From contig JAQNDB010000314.1 of assembly GCA_029204045.2 (NCBI GenBank), positions 33,991 to 97,990 of the forward strand: a stretch of 64,000 bases of DNA. The letters are read 5' to 3'. This DNA comes from Tillandsia leiboldiana (taxonomy: Eukaryota > Streptophyta > Magnoliopsida > Poales > Bromeliaceae). Positions 45,273 through 56,691 of the stretch are shown here, piece after piece. Position 1 is the stretch's first letter. Each line of letters begins with the position of its first letter. The notes below the pieces were generated by a model. That model did no database searches. It was not told the DNA's origin and saw only the letters and a program-made list of their open reading frames with translations. The position numbers and the translations under genes are program-made.

Positions 45273-46267
45273 ATGGCCCGGACTAGATCGTCCACCGAGA
45301 ATGCGGATGCGGACAGAGTGACCCCGGCCACCGCAGAGAACCAGCTCCTCCGACGACGACTGCGGGAAATGGCCGGGCAGGTAGCGACGCTGACGGAGCA
45401 GGTTCGTCAACTGAAGCAGCGACAGGCAACTGCGCCAGCCGAGCGCGATCCGACCCCTCCGCCCGAAACCACCGCACCCACTACGGATCCGCAAGGGACG
45501 GGTGGTACGGCGACGGAACAGCCCCCAGCCCCATGGGATGTACCTACTCCGACGACCTCGGGGCCCGTGTTGGGAGCGACAGCGGGGGAGGCAGGAACGA
45601 CCCCTACTCTTGGGGGGTCCGCCGCTGCAGGAGGGATCACGGAGCAACGAGCGACGCGAGAAAGGGTCAGGACGAATTTGACTAAGTTCAAGAAGCATGA
45701 CCCTCCCACTTTCGAGGGAGAGACGACCGATCCATGGGTCGTCGAGAAATGGGTGGATACCATGGAAAAACTCTTCGAGGACCTACTGATGGAGGAGCAC
45801 GAGCGGGTTCCACTAGCCGTCCACTTTCTCGAAGGGAATGCACGCATCTGGTGGAAGACGGTACGCCCGGATCCGTCTACAAACGACCCGCTACCGACAT
45901 GGTCGGCCTTTAGAGAGGAACTTTTTTGCGCTTTCTTCTCCGATAGCGTCAAGCGGCAATTGGAAGATGACCTGAAGAACATTAGACAAGGGAACCGCTC
46001 GGTCATGGAATACAAAGGGAGTTTGTAAGATTGGTTAACTGCGTCCCGTTTGTTATACGGGATGAACTCCACAAGGCCCGTCTTTTTGTGGACGGGTTAC
46101 GGAGCGACATCTTCGAGATGGTTCAGGCAGCGGACCTGCGCACGTACAGGGAGGTGGTGGACAGGGCCACCATTGTGGAGCGGGGATTCTCTATCACCCA
46201 AGCTCGACGTGAGGGATCAGAAAATAACCGGGAGAGGAAGCGGACACAGACTTACCCGGGGGGGGCC
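45273..46267 (+). pseudogene. gag: A gag, one frameshift, truncated by B
   Basis: ATG 45273 starts MARTRSSTENADADRV. A heptad-rich segment (LLRRRLREMAGQVATLTEQV) is followed by a Pro/Thr-rich linker, then the gypsy gag core FKKHDPPTFEGETTDPWVVE, AVHFLEGNARIWW, and FSDSVKRQLEDDLKNIRQGN. The frame stops at 46028, but the next frame (from about 46025) continues with RLVNCVPFVIRDELHKARLF and YREVVDRATIVERG, the usual gag C-terminal half. One extra base in AAAGGG near 46016 explains the shift. B interrupts before any zinc knuckle. This is the least decayed gypsy gag in the window. Confidence 0.88.
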
Positions 46268-49094
46268 TGTAGAGTCCTGGCGTTCCCTTGCCCTTGTATG
46301 CCTCCCTTTTATTTTGACGGGACTTAGGAAAACCTTTCACTATGTTTTTGCAATGGACTGGCCTAGACCGTGAGTATTTTTCTGCGATTGAGCTCGAAAA
46401 ATGAAGGATGGCAAAGCGAACGGATTTGGTTTCCGATTTACGGATCTCCCGGAATGGGGGTCAAAGCATTTGCTTTGAGTGGTGCATCGAAACCCGTGCT
46501 AAGTGGCTGGCACGCTTTTCGAGGTGATCGGACGGGATCCTGCGATGATCGGACCTTTCATCTTTTTACGTTAGTGGATTATTTTATTTATTTGGTGGTA
46601 CCTCGATCTACGGTTTCCGTTTTGGATCTAATAATTCCTTGTTTCCGGGCAGACCGTCGGGGCTCGCGGGTATTTTTAGTCAATAAAGCTCGCGAAACGG
46701 AGAACGGCGGCGCAATCGGTTTTGAATTCCGACGCCGGAATCTCCCGGAATAAATTCCGGAAGGTGGCTAGCGGTTCAGGTGGTCAGCGCGGTTTTTCAG
46801 GCAGACCGGACCCTGGTTCGCACCCGACTTATTACCCGCTTTTGACTTGAAATGGGTTCATTCCCATTCCCCATCTTAACCGCTCCCGCCATCTTCCTGT
46901 CGTGGGGAAACAGGGGTACGACGGTTACAGTACGACGGTTACAACCCCTCCAACTCCCCTCACCTTAGGCGTACGCAACCCCAAGCGCAACGAGAACCCA
47001 CTTCCCCAACCTTTCTGTTTCCCAACCGACCGAGTGGAGAAACAAGGCGGAGCGAGCGAGGAACGGGTGACCCCCTTTCCTCTTTCTCCCCCATCGGCGA
47101 AAACATGGTGAGCGGTTCGGGTCTCCCCGGTTATTTTCCAATGTGAGGTTTTCCTTTTGTTGTTTTCATGGGCAATACAAGGTGTTGAACGGGAGGCCGC
47201 CGCCGCCGTCGTTGAACGGGAGGCCGCCGCCGCCGTTATCATGCCCACGGGGTCGTCGCCGGAGTCGCACGGGAGAGAAAACGGAGTTGAAATCGCGAAA
47301 CCGGAGCCGCGGGGGGCGAAATTAGGGTTCACTGTTCACCCTGTACGGCTGCCTCCTCACGCGGTCCACCGAACTGGCGTGCACCCGGCACACGCGTCCC
47401 GCAGCCCGAATGCGCGGACCCGGCGCACGGGCGCGTGCGCCAGCCCGGCCCGCAAGCGCGGTCCACGCAAGGGCATGCACCCGGCTCTGCCGCCGCGACC
47501 GGGTATGCGTGAGCCCGGTGCGCGCTAAGCCGGTGCACCGGCCCGGCCCATTCCGCCTGGTGCATGCTCCCGGGGTGAGCCCGGTCTGCGCCGCTGCCTC
47601 CTCTGCTTCGTGAACCCGGTCCACGCCTGGACCGTGCACCAGCTTTCAGCTTTTGAGCCCAGAAGCTCCGTTTGTGGCCCGTTTCGCCCCGTTTTTCAGT
47701 GTTTTTGACCACGACGATATTTTTAACATTTTTACTTACTGTAGCTTTTTCGGGCATAGGGTGGGAGTGTTTTAGCGGGAGTTCCGTACACCTTCTTCTT
47801 CGCGTTTCAGGTGGGTACACCCTTAGAACCCCTTATTGCGGAAATTTTGTTATGGTTATGTTTATCATGCTGTGGGTTTTCTTTGAGACTTAGCATAGAG
47901 TTGGTATTGTTGGAAGGATATTAACTGCATGATATCGGTACTAATGCTGACGGTCTCTATAAATTACGATGTTACCCTGTATCTTGGTTACTATGCTCGA
48001 GGTTGCGACACGCGCACCTGCGGTCTGGCCACCGCAAAGGGTGCTCTTTTCCGGGAAAGCGGTCTCCGACCCGTGTAGACCCACGAGGTGACGTAGTGGG
48101 GGCCCCCGTAGGTGTGGGGTTTGAGGCTTCAAGGTGTGAGCGGTGCGATCCGTCGGGGTAGGTGCCCGACGAGGTCAGGTGCTCCCAGGTGTGAGCGGTG
48201 CGATCCGTCGGGGTAGGTGCCCCACGAGGTCAGGGGTTACAGGTGTTACAGGGGTTACAGGTGTTAGAAGTATTCGTGGTTTATTTTCCCTCTTGGGAGG
48301 GTGGTCAGGTTTTGCAGGTGTTCACGTTTTATTTTACGGTAGCTCCGGATAGTCTGGTTTGCCGCGGCAGGTGCCCGGTCCAGGTTATGCAGGGGGAGGG
48401 GATACCGACGATTGCACGACGAGGAGGGCGGTTGCTCTGGTTTACTGCGGTTTGCTTTGTTTATAGCCCTAGTTGCTTTCGTGCTTTATTTTCTGGTCAC
48501 TGACTTCCCACTCTGTGACAGGTTCTCGGGGGTGAGAGCTAGGGCGACGGTGAGGCCGTGGCAGGAGCACTTTTGGTCCTCCGTAGCCATAGTTGGTATT
48601 TACTTCTTATTGCGCATTTCATTACTTGTTAGTAGCCGACTATGTGGATCGCGATACCCTTGTGGGGTCGATGTGGATGTTGGCATGTCTTTTATTTGCC
48701 CTTGCGAGTAGTTGTTTTGCTTGTCCCGTGTGGCCGCTTTCAAACTACAAAAGAAAAGAAAAGAAAAGGAAAATGTTTCGAAAACTGTTTTAAAAAAATG
48801 GTTGTGTGGATTTATCCTTTCAAAACTAGCCGGCTTCTTTAATACTTATGAAAAATAATTGTATGCATTCGACTGTTGAACTAGTGTGGTTAAAGTGATG
48901 ATTGTATGGTGGTTGTGGTCAGGACGCCGTGCATATACAAAGGAGACTCTGCCCGTTCGCAGAGTGAATTTGTATATGCGGCGGGTCTGGGCACGCACTG
49001 GGGGAGGTTGGTTTTCAAAAAAAAAAAAATGTATGCGCAAACTCAATCTTTTCGTTGGTCGTCTTCCGCTTAATGAAACCCCCGGGGCGTGACA
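46268..49094 (+). repeat. B 5' LTR (2827 bp)
   Basis: TGTAGAGTCCTGGCG to CCCCGGGGCGTGACA, followed by the PBS. It contains a region rich in GTGCACCCGGT/GGTCCACG motifs (47330-47640), GGTGGGTAC exon-like ends (47810), tandem CGGTGCGATCCGTCGGGGTA units (48143-48240) and the hairpin (48932-48978). No convincing TATA box. Confidence 0.93.
48932..48978 (+). other. B U5 two-tier hairpin
   Basis: Perfect outer stem CATATACAAA / TTTGTATATG and perfect inner stem ACTCTGC / GCAGAGT (48946-48952 and 48959-48965), ending 116 bp before the LTR end and followed by an A tract. Confidence 0.72.
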
Positions 49095-49102
49095 GATTAA
49101 GA

Positions 49103-49113
49103 TGGTATCAGAG
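49103..49113 (+). promoter_or_regulatory. B primer binding site
   Basis: TGGTATCAGAG, eight bases after the LTR end. Confidence 0.94.
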
Positions 49114-49340
49114 AAAAACAGCTTTAACCATAGTAGTCGCTGTCCAACATCCACAGGAGCACATTACCACTGGCTACTAACTAATGAAATGATCAGGGTT
49201 TAATTGCGTAGAGATGCGAGAGTGCGGGACTGTTGAGTTTTGTTTTCCGGTTTAGCTCGGGTGTTGTGCGAGTGTAGTCGGGCTGTTTTGGAGGTTGGGG
49301 TCGAGGCTGGCTACCACCGGGGCCTTGATGGTTGCTATGA

Positions 49341-49345
49341 GTCAA
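49341..49345. repeat. C target-site duplication, left copy
   Basis: GTCAA, matched exactly at 52316-52320. Confidence 0.93.
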
Positions 49346-49623
49346 TGTAAGACCTGGCTTTTCCGTTACCCTTTCCGTTATCCCTTTCTTACGACTGTCC
49401 GACTGTGGGACAATTTTTAGTGTTTTTCCGGAAAGTCCGTCGGGACTCGCGGACATTTTTAGGCGGAAGGGCTCGCGAAACGGAGAACGGGGGCGCGATC
49501 GGTTTATTTTTCCGACTCCCGGTCTGACCAGAATTAATTCTCGAAGTTGGGGCCCCCCTTAGACGCCTCGGGATCCGTGTCGGCAGCCCGCACACCTTTT
49601 AAGGTAAACCCTAATTCCTTTAG

Positions 49624-49634
49624 TATATAAATAT
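49624..49634 (+). promoter_or_regulatory. C LTR TATA box
   Basis: TATATAAATAT, followed by a CT-rich leader from 49670, so the solo LTR keeps a promoter and could start transcripts. Confidence 0.7.
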
Positions 49635-50032
49635 AGCCGTGTGGGAAAGAGGATTAGGGTTCCTCTTTTTCTTTGTCTTTTGGTGGCCGCCTCTTTTCTT
49701 CTTCCTCTTCTTCCTCCCTCGTAGCCGCCGGCAAAGAATAACCAAGCGCACGGGCAAGGGTGGACCGGTGGAGGCAAGCGGACGATCCTTCCTTCTCCTC
49801 CTCTTTCGCACATCGAGGTGAGTCGGAAACGTTTCCGTTTGGGGGAATCTCCCTCTCTTTTTTTTTCTTTTGTTGGTCACGAGGAGGGAGGAGGGGGGGC
49901 GGCGCCGTCGCGCATCGCTGCGCGCGGGGCCGGCCGCGGGTGGGGCGCCGTGCGGGCAAGTGCCGCGCGGGATCGCCCCACGCCGCGGGCAGCGCGCCGC
50001 GCGACACTCGGCCGCGCGCGGGGCCGCCCACA

Positions 50033-50670
50033 AGAGGGGGCGCCCGCGCGGGCTGGTGCCGCGCGGGGCCGCCCCGCACTGCGGGCAGCGCGCCCGCGCG
50101 GCGCTCGGCCGCGCGGGGCCGCCCGCAAGAGCGGGGCGCCCGCGCGGGCTGGTGCCGCGCGGGGCCGCCCCGCACCGCGGGCAGCGCGGGGCCGCCCGCA
50201 AGAGGGGGCGCCCGCGCGGGCTGGTGCCGCGCGGGGCCGCCCCGCACCGCGGGCAGCGCGCCCGCGCGGCGCTCGGCCGCGCGGGGCCGCCCGCAAGAGA
50301 GGGCGCCCGCGCGGGCTGGTGCCGCGCGGGGCCGCCCCGCACCGCGGGCAGCGCGCCCGCGCGGCGCTCGGCCGCGCGGGGCCGCCCGCAAGAGGGGGCG
50401 CCCGTGCGGGCTGGTGCCGCGCGGGGCCGCCCCGCACCGCGGGCAGCGCGCCGCGCGGCGCTCGGCCCCGCGGGGCCGCCCGCAAGAGGGGGGCACCCGC
50501 GCGGGCTGGTGCCGCGCGGGGTCGCCCCGCTCCGCGAGCAGCGCGCCCGCGCGGCGCCCGGCCGCGCGGGGCCGCCCGCAGGAGGGGCGCCCGCGCGGGC
50601 TGGTGCCGCGCGGGGTCGCCCCGCACCGCAGGAGGGGCGCCCGCGCGGGCTGGTGCCGCGCGGGGCTGCG
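50033..50670 (+). repeat. 95-bp GC-rich tandem array in C, eight units
   Basis: The marker GCTGGTGCCGCGCGGGG occurs at 50052, 50148, 50220, 50315, 50410, 50505, 50599 and 50649. The basic period is 94-96 bp, with two shortened units (72 and 50 bp). Almost no A/T, and no stops in several frames. Confidence 0.92.
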
Positions 50671-52155
50671 CCCAGGCAGAGTGTTCGTCGCACGGGCCGG
50701 TGCTGTGCGAAGAACTCCGCTGCACGCTGTTGGGGGTCGTTGTAAGCTTCGGACTTTTAAGCTTTGACTTGCCCTTGTTCCTTCAGGAGTGCGGGACGCT
50801 GTTGGCGACTGGTGCACGGACGCGGACTGGACGAACGCAGGACGACGCACACAAGGTGGGTACGTTCCCGGGGATTTCGGGAATGGGGTTTAACAGTTAG
50901 AAATAGCATGTTGGGGCAAGGTGGAATTGTCAGTCTCCTTCTGTTTATGCGCTAACCCTGTTAAAGCTATTGAGTGGGTATTTGGTTGCCGAGGCAGGTG
51001 CTCGGTCTGGTTCGCCGAGGTTGGTGCTCGGATGAGGCTCGAGATTTTCTACACGCACAAAGATCTTAGTAATTGCATGTTTACATTTGCTAACCGTGTT
51101 AAAGCTATTGTGTGGATATTTGGTTGCCGAGGCAGGTGCTCGGTCTGGTTTACCGAGGTTGGTGCTCGGATGAGGCTCGAGATTTACTACACGCACACCC
51201 GCGGTTTGGCCACCGCAAAGGGTGTGCTTTTCCGGAAAAGTGGTACGTTGACCCGTGTACCCCATGGGTGGGGGGTGTGAGCGGTGATGTCGAGGCAGGT
51301 GCTCGGCGGCCGAGGCAGGTGCTCGGCGGTGGGCATCGGGGAAGGTGCCCGATGTTGTTTTGATACAGGGTGTGGTTATGGTGGATGATGCATGGGAGGG
51401 ATGGTTGCTCCGGTGTTTGTGGTTGCCGGGGGAGGTGCCCGGTTATGCTTGCACAAGGTTCTGCATTGTATTGTTTGCAAGGGGTTCTGCATTATATTGT
51501 TTGCACTGGGTGCTACATTGTTGATTGCTCTGGTTTTTATCGTGGTTTGCCTTTCTTTAGCCCGTATTGATTTTAATACTGTTTCTGGTCACTGACTCCC
51601 CACTCCGTGACAGGTTCACCCAGTCCGTCCGGGGTCGAGCGCTAGGGCACCGGAGAGGCCGCAAGAGTGCTGTTCTGACTTTGATCGAACTTCAGACACA
51701 GTGACCCTTCTTTCCCTTTATCTTTTATTACTCATGTAGTTAGTTGTGGTTTGCGATACCCCCGTGGGGTCGAAGTGGATGTTGCCCTTTTTCCTTTTGA
51801 ATAATTGAATGAATACTACGTTCTCTCTTACTTGGCCGTTTTGAACGATGAAAAACAAAGAAAACCGTTTGCGAAAACTACTTTTAAAACGTGGGTGTCG
51901 TGTGGGCACCGAGCTTTATAAACCTTGTGGGATTTATGTGTTTGCGAACTGTTTTCACAAACGAGGGCATCGTGTGGATGCCGCTTTCAAAACCTTGTGA
52001 TTATTTATCCTTTCAAAACACCGGCCTCTATGCTCTAAGTGAATGCTAGAATGTCATGTGAATTGTTTGGTTGTATGTGTACGAGACCCCAACTGATGTG
52101 GTTAGAGATCGTATGTACTACGCCTTGTGAGACACTTTGTAGTTGAGACGCCGTG

Positions 52156-52202
52156 CATGTACAAAGGAGACTCTGCGCGTTTGCAGAGTGAATTTGTGTA
52201 TG
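52156..52202 (+). other. C U5 two-tier hairpin
   Basis: Outer stem CATGTACAAA / TTTGTGTATG (two G-U pairs) and perfect inner stem ACTCTGC / GCAGAGT, ending 113 bp before the LTR end. Confidence 0.7.
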
Positions 52203-52315
52203 CGGCGGGTCTGGACACGCGCCGGGGAGTATTGTTTTACAAAAAAAAATATATGGCTGAATCAGGGGCATCGGTGGCTCCTCTTCCGCGCGATTCGAAC
52301 CCCCGGGGCGTGACA

Positions 52316-52320
52316 GTCAA
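52316..52320. repeat. C target-site duplication, right copy
   Basis: GTCAA, identical to 49341-49345. Confidence 0.93.
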
Positions 52321-53489
52321 TGGGTTAGGCAACCGGCATAGGATACGGTGGGTCTGCTGACGGTGTTTATGCACTGGGGGCGGCTGTTGGCACGGCAGAT
52401 CGTCGCACCGGTTTTAATTTTTTTTTCGAACCCCTTCCTCTGCCGACCATCGGGTCATCGCCTGTAACGGTGATGGGTGGTAGTGCAACCTACCGGTGTT
52501 CGTTAGTGTGTCGGCCGTTTGTCGGTCGTGGGTAACTGGACAGCCGTTTGTCTAAACTTGTACCTTCTAGGTCTTCTAGTGTTAGGTTATAGCAACTAAT
52601 CGGCCGATTCTTTTTGCACCATGGGCAAGGTATGGGTGGGAATGGGGATTCTTCCCCTATGGTTGTTACCCATAGTTCGGCTTTTTATCGTAGACACTGC
52701 GATGGTTATAGAAATTGTCGTGATGGGGTCTCGGGGTGCTCCTTTGGGTTAGAAAGGGGGACCACTGGGGCTAGCAAGTCTTATGCGTTTGGGCTCGTTT
52801 CGGTTAGAGAGGTCGTGCCTGGTTTCGCACAAGTGTGCGTAAGTGGCGACTTTTTATTGGGGAGTTTAGCTTTTGGCGCTGGGTGGTGCCAGGTAGCTCT
52901 GGGACGGGTTCCTGGGTTCTGCGCAAGAGGGCCGGTTGGGTTGTCCTATTGGTGGGTTGGCACGTGATCCCTCGAGCGCGTTTAGTGAACCTAGGCAACT
53001 TTGACGAGGTTCTTCTCGCTGTTGTCGTTGCTTGTCTTCTTCCGACCCTTTAGGTTTCAGATGGATAGTCTACAGTACCTGGAGGTCATTGTTGAGCGGA
53101 CCTAGAGCTTAGATTCCTCCTAGTGGGGAGTGTCACGTTTTGGTATGGAGGTTTACCGCTCGATTCGATGCCCGGTGCTTGGAGGGGCAACGGATTGGGA
53201 CTAAGAGTTAGTGGTTATTTAGAGTGACGCACCCCGTCAGTGCCAGGACGGAGGTGGGACCTTACCTTGTGGGTTTTGTCGCCAGCTTCCCATGACTAAA
53301 GCATAGCCTTGAGGCCTAGTTTGGGAGCGTTTTGGGTCGTGATCTTTTGGGGCAGGTGTGGTTCAAGGAAAAAATTTCAGGTAGTTGTAACCCAGCCTGT
53401 TTTATTGGCACCTCTTGGAGCCTTGTGAGGGCGTTAGTGTGATTTGTTTTCCTTGTCGTCGGGTTAGTTGTTTTGGACCTTTAAGGGTT
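52321..53489 (+). other. B interior, gag-protease position, unreadable
   Basis: With 49114-49340 this occupies the place of gag and protease. I found no gag core, zinc knuckle or protease motif in any frame; several G-rich short ORFs show no family signature. Either heavily decayed gag or filler acquired by a non-autonomous element. Confidence 0.45.
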
Positions 53490-54952
53490 CATCAGACCGA
53501 GTGTGTCACCTTGGGGCGCACCCGTGCTCTTCGTGCGAAAGAAGAACGGAAGCTACGCCTACGCATCGACTACAGGGAGATATACAAGATTACAGTGAAG
53601 AACAAGTCCGGGTTTGATGACCACTTCGACCAATTACGAGAGGCACTTACAGATTATTCTCCGGACTCTCAGGGACCAGAGGTTGTTTGCTAAGTTTAAG
53701 AAATGTGAGTTCTGACTTTGCAAAGTGGACTTTTTGGGGCACATTGTGTCAGCAACGGGAATCACAGAGAATGTGAGCGGAACTGCCCGACACACGATCC
53801 GGAACTGGCAGCAGTCGTCTTCGTTTTAAAACGTTGGAGACACCACCTTTTGGAGTTCATCGTGATGTATTTTCGGATCTCCAGAGCCTTGAGTTTTGTT
53901 CGCAGAGAAGGATTTGTTTTCGCGACAGAGGCACTAGTTGGAGTTGCTGAAGGACTCGGCTTGACCGTTCGGTATCACCCCGGGAAAAGCAAGCGTAGTA
54001 GCGGATGTTTTGAGCAGGAAGGGTCAAATCGAGGGGGAAACTGATGAGCGCGAGTACTCAGCAGGATCGGTACTGTTGCGTGACTCTTGTCCTTGAGGGT
54101 CAAGCCAACCCTATTAGAGAGATCCTGGAAGGTCAGAAGACAGGCGCACCGATACAGCTCGTTCGAGACATGATTCCCCCCCCCCCCCCCCCCCCGGACC
54201 ACGCGAGCGACTTTTGGGCGAGTGCGAACGGCGCAATACGTTTTCGAGGGCGAAATTGCTTACCTGAGCTGCCAGAGTGGAAAGAGGAGACACTGTCGGA
54301 GGCGCACTGCACCCCCTATGCGGCGCGTCCAGGTGACACGAAGATGTACAGGGACCTCAAAGAAGAATTCTTGGTGGACAAAACCAAAGGGGGGATGTAA
54401 TACAGTTCACTACCCGCTGTTTAGATGGTTAACAAGTAAAGTTCGAACATCAGCGCTCAGCGGGGAAAACTACAATCTCTACCGGTACCAGAGTGGAAAT
54501 GGGAGAGAATCAGCATGGAATTTGTCACGGGTTTTCCGCATCGCATCGAGGGCACGATGCGGTTTGAGTCACAGTGGATCGACTGACGAAGTCGACTCTT
54601 TTTCCACCCACCCGTACGACGGGGACTAGAGTCACTCGGCTAGTGTCGAACCTTCGGCAAAGTCTACAACAAGCCCTGGAGACTAACCCACACTTCAGCA
54701 CGGCGTTTCACCCCAGAACGACGGACAGTCCGAGCGTGTGGTCCGGATTCTCGAAGAGGTGCTCTGAACCTGCGTACTTGATTTTGGTGATGGATGGTCA
54801 CCGCTTTTGAGCTTAGAGAGGACCTGAGCTTCGACGGAACACCGGTGCGGTTCTTAGCAACCAGGGAGAACGTGAAGCGACTTGGGAACTGGCGTCAGAG
54901 AGGAGGGAGTGCTACCCAGAATTACTCGTGGGGACCAGGATTAAGTTTCGAG
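53490..54952 (+). pseudogene. pol: B pol with large deletions
   Basis: Collinear fragments of a gypsy pol: APVLFVRKKN then, in another frame, LRLRIDYREIYKITVKNK (RT fingers, 53519-53600); a jump to FDQLREAL and LRDQRLFAKFKKCEF with a stop (53620-53720), so the palm with YVDD is deleted; LGHIVSATGI; RNase H tail THDPELAAVVFVLKRWRHH; the YHPGKSK linker (53970); the integrase finger HCTPYAARPGDTKMYRDLKEEF (54310-54370); then scattered integrase pieces. A run of 20 C (54176-54195) interrupts it. The end has ELREDLSFDGTPV, the pre-chromodomain region. Confidence 0.8.
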
Positions 54953-54980
54953 GACGAAACTTCTTTTAAGTGGTGAGTGA
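54953..54980 (+). promoter_or_regulatory. B polypurine region before 3' LTR
   Basis: The TTTCGAGGACGAAACTTC motif (from about 54944) and then TTTTAAGTGGTGAGTGA lead to the LTR TG at 54981. The purine tract is interrupted by T, weaker than in E or F. Confidence 0.7.
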
Positions 54981-56691
54981 TGTAGAGTCCTGGCGTTCCC
55001 TTGCCCTTGTATGCCTCCCTTTTATTTTGACGGGACTTAGGAAAACCTTTCACTATGTTTCTGCAATGGACTGGCCTGGACCGTGTGTATTTTTCTGCGA
55101 TTGAGCTCGAAAAATGAAGGACGGCAAAGCGAACGGATTCGGTTTCCGATTTACGGATCTCCCGGAATGGGGGTCAAAGCATTTGCTTTGAGTGGTGCAT
55201 CGAAACCCGTGCTAAGTGGCTGGCACGCTTTTCGAGGTGATCGGACGGGATCCTGCGATGATCGGACCTTTCATCTTTTTACGTTAGTGGATTATTTTAT
55301 TTATTTGGTGGTACCTCGATCTACGGTTTCCATTTTGGATCTAATAATTCCTTGTTTCCGGGCAGACCGTCGGGGCTCGCGGGTATTTTTAGTCAATAAA
55401 GCTCGCGAAATGGAGAACGGCGGCGCAATCGGTTTTGAATTCCGACGCCGGAATCTCCCGGAATAAATTCCGGAAGGTGGCTAGCGGTTCAGGTGGTCAG
55501 CGCGGTTTTTCAGGCAGACCGGACCCTGGTTCGCACCCGACTTATTACCCGCTTTTGACTTGAAATGGGTTCATTCCCATTCCCCATCTTAACCGCTCCC
55601 GCCATCTTCCTGTCGTGGGGAAACAGGGGTACGACGGTTACAGTACGACGGTTACAACCCCTCCAACTCCCCTCACCTTAGGCGTACGCAACCCCAAGCG
55701 CAACGAGAACCCACTTCCCCAACCTTTCTGTTTCCCAACCGACCGAGTGGAGAAACAAGGCGGAGCGAGCGAGGAACAGGTGACCCCCTTTCCTCTTTCT
55801 CCCCCATCGGCGAAAACATGGTGAGCGGTTCGGGTCTCCCCGGTTATTTTCCAATGTGAGGTTTTCCTTTTGTTGTTTTCATGGGCAATACAAGGTGTTG
55901 AACGGGAGGCCGCCGCCGCCGTCGTTGAACGGGAGGCCGCCGCCGCCGTTATCATGCCCACGGGGTCGTCGCCGGAGTCGCACGGGAGCGAAAACGGAGT
56001 TGAAATCGCGAAACCGGAGCCGCGGGGGGCGAAATTAGGGTTCACTGTTCACCCTGTACGGCTGCCTCCTCACGCGGTCCACCGGACTGGCATGCACCCG
56101 GCACACGCGTCCCGCAGCCCGAATGCGCGGACCCGGCGCACGGGCGCGTGCGCCAGCCCGGCCCGCAAGCGCGGTCCACGCAAGGGCGTGCACCCGGCTC
56201 TGCCGCTGCGACCGGGTATGCGTGAGCCCGGTGCGCGCTAAGCCGGTGCACCGGCCCGGCCCATTCCGCCTGGTGCATGCTCCCGGGGTGAGCCCGGTCT
56301 GCGCCGCTGCCTCCTCTGCGTCGTGAACCCGGTCCACGCCTGGACCGTGCACCAGCTTTCAGCTTTTGAGCCCAGAAGCTCCGTTTGTGGCCCGTTTCGC
56401 CCCGTTTTTCAGTGTTTTTGACCACGACGATATTTTTAACATTTTTACTTACTGTAGCTTTTTCGGGCACAGGGTGGGAGTGTTTTAGCGGGAGTTCCGT
56501 ACACCTTCTTCTTCGCGTTTCAGGTGGGTACACCCTTAGAACCCCTTATTGCGGAAATTTTGTTATGGTTATGTTTATCATGCTGTGGGTTTTCTTTGAG
56601 ACTTAGCATAGAGTTGGTATTGTTGGAAGGATATTAACTGCATGTTATCGGTACTAATGCTGACGGTCTCTATAAATTACGATGTTACCCT
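54981..56691 (+). repeat. B 3' LTR, truncated by S2
   Basis: Matches 46268-47978 with about 16 single-base differences, then stops after GATGTTACCCT where the S2 LTR begins. The missing 1.1 kb should lie beyond S2, starting GTATCTTGG or after a short duplication of ACCCT. Confidence 0.95.

Larger units (their letters stand above)
42494..46267 (+). mobile_element. A: Ty3/gypsy element, LTR plus gag, interrupted by B
   Basis: Plus-strand 5' LTR (42494-45052), PBS and most of gag; B begins inside gag at 46268. Left flank AAAGG (42489-42493). The LTR 3' third is clearly related to those of B and C (hairpin, A tract, CCCCCGG end). Protease, RT, integrase and the 3' LTR should be to the right of B. 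Confidence 0.88.
49346..52315 (+). repeat. C: solo LTR (2970 bp) inside B
   Basis: Starts TGTAAGACCTGGC and ends CCCCCGGGGCGTGACA, flanked by GTCAA on both sides, with no PBS, coding region or second LTR: a solo LTR left by recombination between two LTRs. It is related to the A and B LTRs in its 3' third. TATA at 49624-49634, GC array at 50033-50670, hairpin at 52156-52202. Very long GC-rich ORFs on both strands (e.g. 49620-50693) come from the array and are not genes. Confidence 0.95.
46268..56691 (+). mobile_element. B: Ty3/gypsy element with C inside, cut by S2
   Basis: 5' LTR 46268-49094, PBS, interior carrying solo LTR C (49346-52315), pol remnants, PPT and 3' LTR from 54981, cut at 56691 by S2. 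Comparing 1.7 kb shared by the LTR copies by eye I counted about 16 substitutions and no indel (around 1 percent), so insertion is recent. Yet pol has large deletions including the RT active site. It probably moved in trans. Confidence 0.92.

Noticed and set aside
49620..50900. Long GC-rich ORFs over the C solo LTR
   Set aside because: Same cause: 95-bp array, open in many frames on both strands, no domain recognisable.
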